Below, in pieces: positions 8,334 to 12,632 of a DNA stretch of 12,632 bases (positions within the stretch are counted from its first letter, which is position 1; the number at the start of each line of letters is the position of its first letter). The stretch is taken from positions 1 through 12,632 of the forward strand of contig JAMCZP010000146.1 of assembly GCA_023485185.1 (NCBI GenBank). Direction: 5' to 3'. Below the pieces are notes generated by a model that worked only from the letters and a program-made list of their open reading frames with translations, was not told the DNA's origin and made no database searches. The position numbers were made by a program, and so were the translations under genes. Source of the DNA: Gammaproteobacteria bacterium (GTDB lineage Bacteria > Pseudomonadota > Gammaproteobacteria > Pseudomonadales > Halomonadaceae).

Positions 8334-9592
8334 ACTGTCACTGCGCAGAAATAGTCACGCCCGGCTTGTTAGATCTGTTTGATGCGCGCCAACGGCTTAT
8401 CGACGCAGCCACGCCCATTAATGCAGTAGAAACCATCACCCTAGAACAATCGACAGGGCGAGTGCTGGCAGAAACGCTGGTCGCTCCTCTCGATATGCCG
8501 GGGGTGGACAATAGCGCAATGGATGGTTACGCGCTGCGTCTAACCGACTACCAGTCTGCACCTGATGGACAAGGGCTGCCGGTGCTTCAGCGAGTACCCG
8601 CCGGGGCGGATGTGATGTTGCTGCCCCCAGGCGGCTGCGCACGTATTTTTACCGGCGCGCCAGTGCCCACGGGGGCCGATATGGTGGTGCCTCAAGAGCG
8701 GGTCACGCTGGATCAGCGCGGACATATTCATCTCGAAGGTAACCTGGCAGTAGGCGCTAATATTCGCCGTCAGGGAGAAGAGACTTGCGTAGGCGCCCCG
8801 CTATTGGCAGCGGGTGAGACGCTTACAGCGGCATCGATTGCGCTGCTGGCAAGTCACGGAATAAGTACTGTTACTGTTAAACGACGCCTGCGGGTGGCGC
8901 TACTCTCAACCGGTGATGAACTGATTGCCCCCGGAGCACAGCGGTCGCCAGGGCAGGTCTATGACAGTAACCGAACCATGCTCAACGTACTGCTAGCCCA
9001 AGCGCAGTGCGATGTATTGGATCTTGGCGTCATTGCTGATTCGCCCCAGCCGCTGAATCAGGCGTTTGACCATGCCCAAACCGTTGCAGATGTGGTGGTA
9101 TGCACCGGGGGCGTTTCGGTAGGCGAAGAGGACCACGTTCGCCCGGTGATTGAGCAGCGTGGTGGGCTACATTTTCATGGTGTCGCGATGAAACCGGGAA
9201 AACCCTTTGCGTTCGGTTATCTTGGCTCGGCGCCATCTTCTGTCACGCCGCTTATTGCGCTGCCGGGTAACCCCGTGGCATCCCTGGTAGGCTGGCAACT
9301 GCTGGCGCTGCCTTTTATTCACGCCATGCAAGGTAGATTTGTTGCCGCACTTCAGTGTTTCCCCGTAAAAGCAGGCTTTTCTCAGCGCGGCCCCCAAGGG
9401 CGGAGCGAACTCTTACGGGTAGCACTGGACTGGACAAACGGGGCGCCGGTGGCGCAATTAGCAGGCGGGCAAGGGTCACATATGCTCAGCGCGGCTAGCC
9501 AAGCCGATGGTTATTTAATGATTACCCCCGCAACAGATGTGGTCGAAGGGAGCGCCTACCACTACTACCCCATTAATCAGTTCTCCGTATGA
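8330..9592 (+). CDS. moeA: Molybdopterin molybdenumtransferase MoeA
   Basis: Inserts molybdate into adenylated molybdopterin to give Mo-molybdopterin. The 420-residue protein matches the family length (411 in E. coli). Visible blocks are MPGVDNSAMDGYAL (56-69; Asp65 corresponds to the conserved E. coli Asp59), RIFTGAPVPTGAD (105-117), STGDEL (193-198), GQVYDSN (208-214), GGVSVGEEDHVRPV (260-273), HGVAMKPGKPFAFG (283-296) and LPGNPVASLVGW (311-322). A C-terminal MoeA_C beta-barrel region follows from about 345. The N-terminus begins MNCHCAEI, adding a Cys-His-Cys before the usual domain start. The ATG lies in the ATGA overlap with moaB; GGAG at 8321-8324 is 5 nt upstream. MoeA often exists in several copies in genomes with several molybdoenzymes; whether this is the only copy cannot be told here. 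Confidence 0.96.
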   Translation: MNCHCAEIVTPGLLDLFDARQRLIDAATPINAVETITLEQSTGRVLAETLVAPLDMPGVDNSAMDGYALRLTDYQSAPDGQGLPVLQRVPAGADVMLLPPGGCARIFTGAPVPTGADMVVPQERVTLDQRGHIHLEGNLAVGANIRRQGEETCVGAPLLAAGETLTAASIALLASHGISTVTVKRRLRVALLSTGDELIAPGAQRSPGQVYDSNRTMLNVLLAQAQCDVLDLGVIADSPQPLNQAFDHAQTVADVVVCTGGVSVGEEDHVRPVIEQRGGLHFHGVAMKPGKPFAFGYLGSAPSSVTPLIALPGNPVASLVGWQLLALPFIHAMQGRFVAALQCFPVKAGFSQRGPQGRSELLRVALDWTNGAPVAQLAGGQGSHMLSAASQADGYLMITPATDVVEGSAYHYYPINQFSV

Positions 9593-9645
9593 GCTTCTAT
9601 ACCCACAGCGGCGGCTGATATTGTTTGCCTATTCAAGGAGAGGGT
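9593..9645 (+). promoter_or_regulatory. 53-nt spacer with strong ribosome binding site
   Basis: The longest gap within the operon. It holds a weak 4-bp hairpin (CAGC 9606-9609 with GCTG 9614-9617) and, at 9635-9640, AAGGAG, 5 nt before the next ATG at 9646. This ribosome site favours the ATG over an in-frame TTG at 9625. I find no convincing promoter; a small internal one cannot be excluded. Confidence 0.5.
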
Positions 9646-10053
9646 ATGTCTTCACACCACAAACCACGCACATTGGTATATGCCTGCTCCGGCTGCTCTG
9701 ATGTTGCGCAACTTGCCAATAGTGTCGCTCTGCGCCTTGATCATGCAGGGGAGGCAGAAATGTCCTGCATTGCGGGCGTAGGTGGTGGTGTGCCTGGCCT
9801 GGTTCGTACAGCCCGTAGCGGGCGGCCGATCGTAGCCATCGACGGGTGTCAGATGCACTGCGCTAGCCACTGTCTGGCTAATGCAGGTGTATCACCCACA
9901 GAGCATGTGAAGCTCTACGAGAACGGCCTGCGCAAGCGGCGAGGCCAGTTTTATGACGAGCAAACAATCAAAGACGTCACCGCAGAGGTGGAAGGCCTCA
10001 TTGCTCGGCTACCTGTTAATGCCGTCTCCCACGTAGAGGAGCCCGAAAAATGA
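9646..10053 (+). CDS. DGC-domain putative zinc-binding protein
   Basis: Small 135-residue cytoplasmic protein without signal peptide or membrane segment. It belongs, by motif, to the DGC-domain family (putative zinc-binding proteins), named for the Asp-Gly-Cys motif seen here as [11 protein letters not shown] (66-76). Six cysteines are arranged as C14xxC17 (YACSGCSD), C41 (MSCIAG, followed by GVGGGVPG) and C68/C72/C76, with His71 and His75 interleaved. This is a plausible metal or Fe-S site. No biochemical function is established to my knowledge. It lies between moeA and moaA and its stop overlaps the moaA start (ATGA), so its synthesis is coupled to MoaA. A role in metal or sulfur handling, or redox sensing, during cofactor synthesis is inference only. 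The start is set by AAGGAG 5 nt upstream. Confidence 0.8.
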   Translation: MSSHHKPRTLVYACSGCSDVAQLANSVALRLDHAGEAEMSCIAGVGGGVPGLVRTARSGRPIVAIDGCQMHCASHCLANAGVSPTEHVKLYENGLRKRRGQFYDEQTIKDVTAEVEGLIARLPVNAVSHVEEPEK

Positions 10054-11039
10054 GTGCGTTAGTCGATGGATTTGGACGCACGATACGCTATCTTCGACTG
10101 TCGGTGACTGATCGCTGCGACTTCCGCTGTGTGTATTGTATGGCTGAGGAGATGACATTTCTGCCCCGGGCCAAGCTGCTTACCCTTGAGGAGTTGGCCA
10201 TACTCTCTCAAGCGTTCGTTGAGCTGGGGGTGGAGAAAATTCGCCTAACTGGCGGGGAGCCGCTGGTACGCCAGGGCGTACAAACGTTAGTGAAAAAACT
10301 TGGTGAATTGGAAGGCCTGCGTGAGCTGGCCATGACCACCAACGGCTCAGGGCTTGTCAAACATGCCGATGCATTGCGGCAAGGCGGGTTAGATCGACTC
10401 AATATCAGCCTCGACTCGCTCAAGCCCGAGCGCTTTAAAGCATTAACCCGGACAGGTGACCTAAGCCAAGTGATCGCCGGTATCCGCGCAGCACGCCAGG
10501 CTGGCTTTACGTCAATCAAACTTAATGCCGTACTGCTGAAGGGGCGTAATGATGATGAGATTCTTGATTTAGTCAGCTTCGCACGCGACGAAGAAGTGGA
10601 TATTAGCTTTATAGAAGAGATGTCACTGGGCACAATTAGTGAACATAACCGTGGCGAAACCTACCTTTCCAGCGATGCAGTGCGCGAGACGATTGAACAG
10701 CACCATCAGCTTCTGCCGACCACTGAGACTTCTTTGGGACCTTCCCGTTATTACCGAATGCCGGGCAGTGCTTCGCGCATTGGTTTTATCTCTCCCCATA
10801 GTCATAATTTTTGCGATGCCTGTAACCGGGTAAGGGTGACGGCTGAGGGGCGGCTACTTCTTTGCCTGGGCAATGAGGACTCGGTTGATCTACGCGCCAT
10901 AATGCGGCGCTACCCGGGTGACACCCACCGCCTAAAAGCGACCATTGTGGCTGCGGTGACGAAAAAGCCCGAGCGTCACTACTTTACTACTGACGGTGAG
11001 GTTCAGATCTTAAGGTTTATGAATGCAACAGGTGGCTAG
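10050..11039 (+). CDS. moaA: GTP 3',8-cyclase MoaA (radical SAM)
   Basis: First enzyme of molybdenum-cofactor synthesis: uses S-adenosylmethionine and two [4Fe-4S] clusters to convert GTP to 3',8-cyclo-7,8-dihydro-GTP, which MoaC then turns into cyclic pyranopterin monophosphate. The 329-residue protein has full family length. The radical-SAM cluster motif is CDFRCVYC (Cys23, Cys27, Cys30), followed by [15 protein letters not shown] and LNISLDSL. The C-terminal substrate-binding cluster is [12 protein letters not shown] plus a later cysteine in LLLCLGNED. The protein ends in the conserved Gly-Gly (MNATGG). GAGGAG at 10036-10041 lies 8 nt before the ATG, which overlaps the preceding stop by 4 nt. 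It is the last gene of the operon. Its usual partner moaC is not in the window. Confidence 0.97.
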   Translation: MSALVDGFGRTIRYLRLSVTDRCDFRCVYCMAEEMTFLPRAKLLTLEELAILSQAFVELGVEKIRLTGGEPLVRQGVQTLVKKLGELEGLRELAMTTNGSGLVKHADALRQGGLDRLNISLDSLKPERFKALTRTGDLSQVIAGIRAARQAGFTSIKLNAVLLKGRNDDEILDLVSFARDEEVDISFIEEMSLGTISEHNRGETYLSSDAVRETIEQHHQLLPTTETSLGPSRYYRMPGSASRIGFISPHSHNFCDACNRVRVTAEGRLLLCLGNEDSVDLRAIMRRYPGDTHRLKATIVAAVTKKPERHYFTTDGEVQILRFMNATGG

Positions 11040-11078
11040 AAAGGGTGAGTCGCTATTTTTAATGCAGGCGATTCAATG

Positions 11079-11099
11079 ATTATCCATAAATAATTTTTT
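11079..11099 (+). terminator. Possible weak intrinsic terminator after moaA
   Basis: ATTAT (11079-11083) and ATAAT (11090-11094) form a 5-bp AT stem with a 6-nt loop, followed directly by a T-run to 11099. The stem is too weak for a typical intrinsic terminator, but it is the only stem plus T-run in the 89-nt gap between the convergent moaA and photolyase genes. Rho-dependent or antisense-coupled termination is as likely. Confidence 0.25.
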
Positions 11100-11128
11100 A
11101 TCGAATGTGAGTCGAGGGTTAGTGCCTT

Positions 11129-12631
11129 TTAGGCCCCATCTAGCCCGCCATCGTCAAATAATGAAAGCTGCTGACGATTGGCGGGTTTTGCTTTTTTAGA
11201 GCGCTGAGCAGGCGGCAGCCGCTGGCTGGCAAGTTTATCCGCAATGACTTTGCTAGCTTCTCTGGCATCCGGTGTACGGCGAAGCTCATACAGCAGCTTC
11301 TTCCAGTGGCGCGCTTCGGCTTCGAAATCGTTCGGAATGGGGTAGTCGACGCCCGGCTGAAAGCCAAACCGTTGGCGTAGGCTTTCCGGCAGTGCCCAGG
11401 GCTTGGCGCGCCACTCTAACGGCAGAACCGTTAATTCCGGCACCCAGCGGGCGACAAACTCGCCGGTGGGGTCGTTATCTTCCGCCTGTTTGATGGGGTT
11501 ATACACCCGCAGTGCATTAGTGCCCGTGGCACCAGCCTGCATCTGCACCTGGGGGTAGTGAATGCCGGGCTCAAAATCGGTAAATAGCCGCGCCAAGTGC
11601 AGGGCGGGTTCGTACCAATGCAGCCCAAGGCCAAAGGTGGCGTGGGAGATCAGCATGGCGCGCATGCGAAAGTTGATCCAACCGGTATCGATCAGGCTGC
11701 GCATACAGGCATCTACTAACGGCACGCCGGTTTGACCGCGCTTCCAGGCGATCAGGTTGGGGTGTTCCGGGTCGCGTTCCCGCAGGCAGCGCAGCGCAGC
11801 GCGCAGCGTTTGTGACTCAATACTCGGTTCGCTTTCCAGCTTTTGAATAAAGTGGCAGTGCCAGTGAAGCCGGGAGGCGAAGGCGCGCAGCGAACGTGAC
11901 CACGGTGTGTCTTCAGCATGCTTTTTGCGCTGGCGGCGCAGCGACTGCACCACTTCACGCATTGAGAGCGCGCCCCAGGCCAAGTGGGGCGAAAGCCGCG
12001 AGCCAAACTCCCAGGCCAGCAGTGGTTTAGAAATGGAGTCGCGATAGCGCCGCCCGCGCTGGGCGATAAAGCTGCGCCACAGGGCGCGTCCTTCGCTACG
12101 CCCGCCGGGCTGGCGCTCGGGGCAGGGCGTGGTATCAAATCCCAGCGTCAGGCCATGAAGCTGATCAACGTTAATATGGTGGAAGTCTTGCCACCCCTCG
12201 GCTACTTGGGCGTTTTGTGGGGCAGTGGCGGTGGGCGCCGTCATTAGCGTTTCCCACTGTTTTTCCCATGCGTTGCGGTCAGCTAAACCACGCACGACGC
12301 CGTGCTGGCGCGCTTCATGCCATGGCGTGCCGTGTTGTTGGCACCATGCCTTGACGCTAAGGTCGCGGGCAAAGCTCCAGGCGTTACCGGTCTCTTCGTG
12401 GGAGTGCAGGGCAAACTCCCCATAGCGTGCTTTCAATGCGGTTAATAAATCGACAATATCGCCTTGCCAAATACATAGCGGCAGGCCCACTGTTTCCAGT
12501 GCGTTTGAAAGGTCGATAAGGCAGTCAGCGGAAAACTGCCAGTGGCGCAGCGCGCTGTCTGGGGCTTGCCACTGCTCTGGCTCAATGGCGAATATGGGCA
12601 ACACGGGGCCAGCTGCGGCTGCGTTTGAAAG
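11129..12631 (-). CDS. Photolyase/cryptochrome-family FAD protein (N-terminus cut off)
   Basis: Member of the DNA photolyase/cryptochrome family, which uses FAD and blue light to repair pyrimidine dimers or to signal. The frame stays open to the window edge (visible start LSNAAAAGPVLPIFAIEPEQ), matching the first strand of the antenna-binding domain, so only about 20-30 N-terminal residues are missing. A GTG at 12604 encodes the V of VLPIF and is not the true start. Numbering from that V: HSHEETGNAWSFARDL at 67-82, FAD-domain entry SRLSPHLAWGALS at 202-214, TGVPLVDACMRSL at 292-304 and RVYNPIKQ at 366-373, then ARWVPEL. The FAD-site segment reads HYPQVQMQAGATGTNA (349-364) where classical photolyases have NGGWQW, so the protein belongs to a divergent subfamily. 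Whether it repairs DNA or senses light is undecided. It ends QLSLFDDGGLDGA and converges on moaA. Confidence 0.88.
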   Translation of the reverse strand, partial: LSNAAAAGPVLPIFAIEPEQWQAPDSALRHWQFSADCLIDLSNALETVGLPLCIWQGDIVDLLTALKARYGEFALHSHEETGNAWSFARDLSVKAWCQQHGTPWHEARQHGVVRGLADRNAWEKQWETLMTAPTATAPQNAQVAEGWQDFHHINVDQLHGLTLGFDTTPCPERQPGGRSEGRALWRSFIAQRGRRYRDSISKPLLAWEFGSRLSPHLAWGALSMREVVQSLRRQRKKHAEDTPWSRSLRAFASRLHWHCHFIQKLESEPSIESQTLRAALRCLRERDPEHPNLIAWKRGQTGVPLVDACMRSLIDTGWINFRMRAMLISHATFGLGLHWYEPALHLARLFTDFEPGIHYPQVQMQAGATGTNALRVYNPIKQAEDNDPTGEFVARWVPELTVLPLEWRAKPWALPESLRQRFGFQPGVDYPIPNDFEAEARHWKKLLYELRRTPDAREASKVIADKLASQRLPPAQRSKKAKPANRQQLSLFDDGGLDGA

Positions 12632-12632
12632 C

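Noticed and set aside
9621..9636. TTG...CAA inverted ends resembling an FNR/Anr box before the DGC gene
   Set aside because: The ends are spaced at 16 nt rather than the 14 nt of TTGATnnnnATCAA and the inner AT bases do not match; no -10 element is evident behind it.
12602..12604. GTG as the start codon of the photolyase-family gene
   Set aside because: The frame continues upstream with family-like residues (NAAAAGP) to the window edge, and the GTG encodes the V of the first internal strand, so the gene is truncated by the window.

Overview
This window carries a respiratory nitrate reductase operon from a gammaproteobacterium. The genes are close to the enterobacterial and pseudomonad nar types, the DNA looks moderately GC-rich, and the order narGHJI, parvulin, molybdenum-cofactor genes is of the kind seen in Pseudomonas and Halomonas relatives. 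My best guess is a halomonad-like marine or halophilic denitrifier or nitrate respirer. That assignment is inference from general resemblance, not from a marker gene.

Layout: positions 36-11039 on the plus strand hold nine tightly packed genes: narG, narH, narJ, narI, a PpiC/NifM-type peptidyl-prolyl isomerase, moaB, moeA, a small cysteine-rich DGC-domain protein, and moaA. Four of the eight junctions overlap (narG/narH 4 nt, narH/narJ 8 nt, moaB/moeA 4 nt, DGC/moaA 4 nt). The longest gap is 53 nt, so the run reads as one transcription unit or a small number of nested ones. The operon promoter, and any FNR/NarL sites or narK transporters, would lie upstream of position 1 and are not visible. 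After an 89-nt AT-rich gap, a convergent minus-strand gene for a photolyase/cryptochrome-family flavoprotein runs off the right edge, missing only its extreme N-terminus.

How the genes work together: NarG (Mo-bisMGD catalytic subunit), NarH (four Fe-S clusters) and NarI (di-heme b membrane anchor) form the quinol:nitrate oxidoreductase, and NarJ is its assembly chaperone. MoaA starts molybdopterin synthesis from GTP, and MoaB and MoeA belong to the late adenylation and metal-insertion steps. The enzyme and part of its cofactor supply are therefore encoded together. moaC, moaD, moaE and mobA are absent from the window and must be elsewhere. The parvulin and the DGC protein are the poorly understood members; their position suggests roles in folding or maturation of the enzyme or cofactor. 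There are no tRNA or rRNA genes, CRISPR arrays or insertion sequences. I see no wholly unknown system. The most interesting items are the DGC protein coupled to moaA and the divergent flavin site of the photolyase-family protein.
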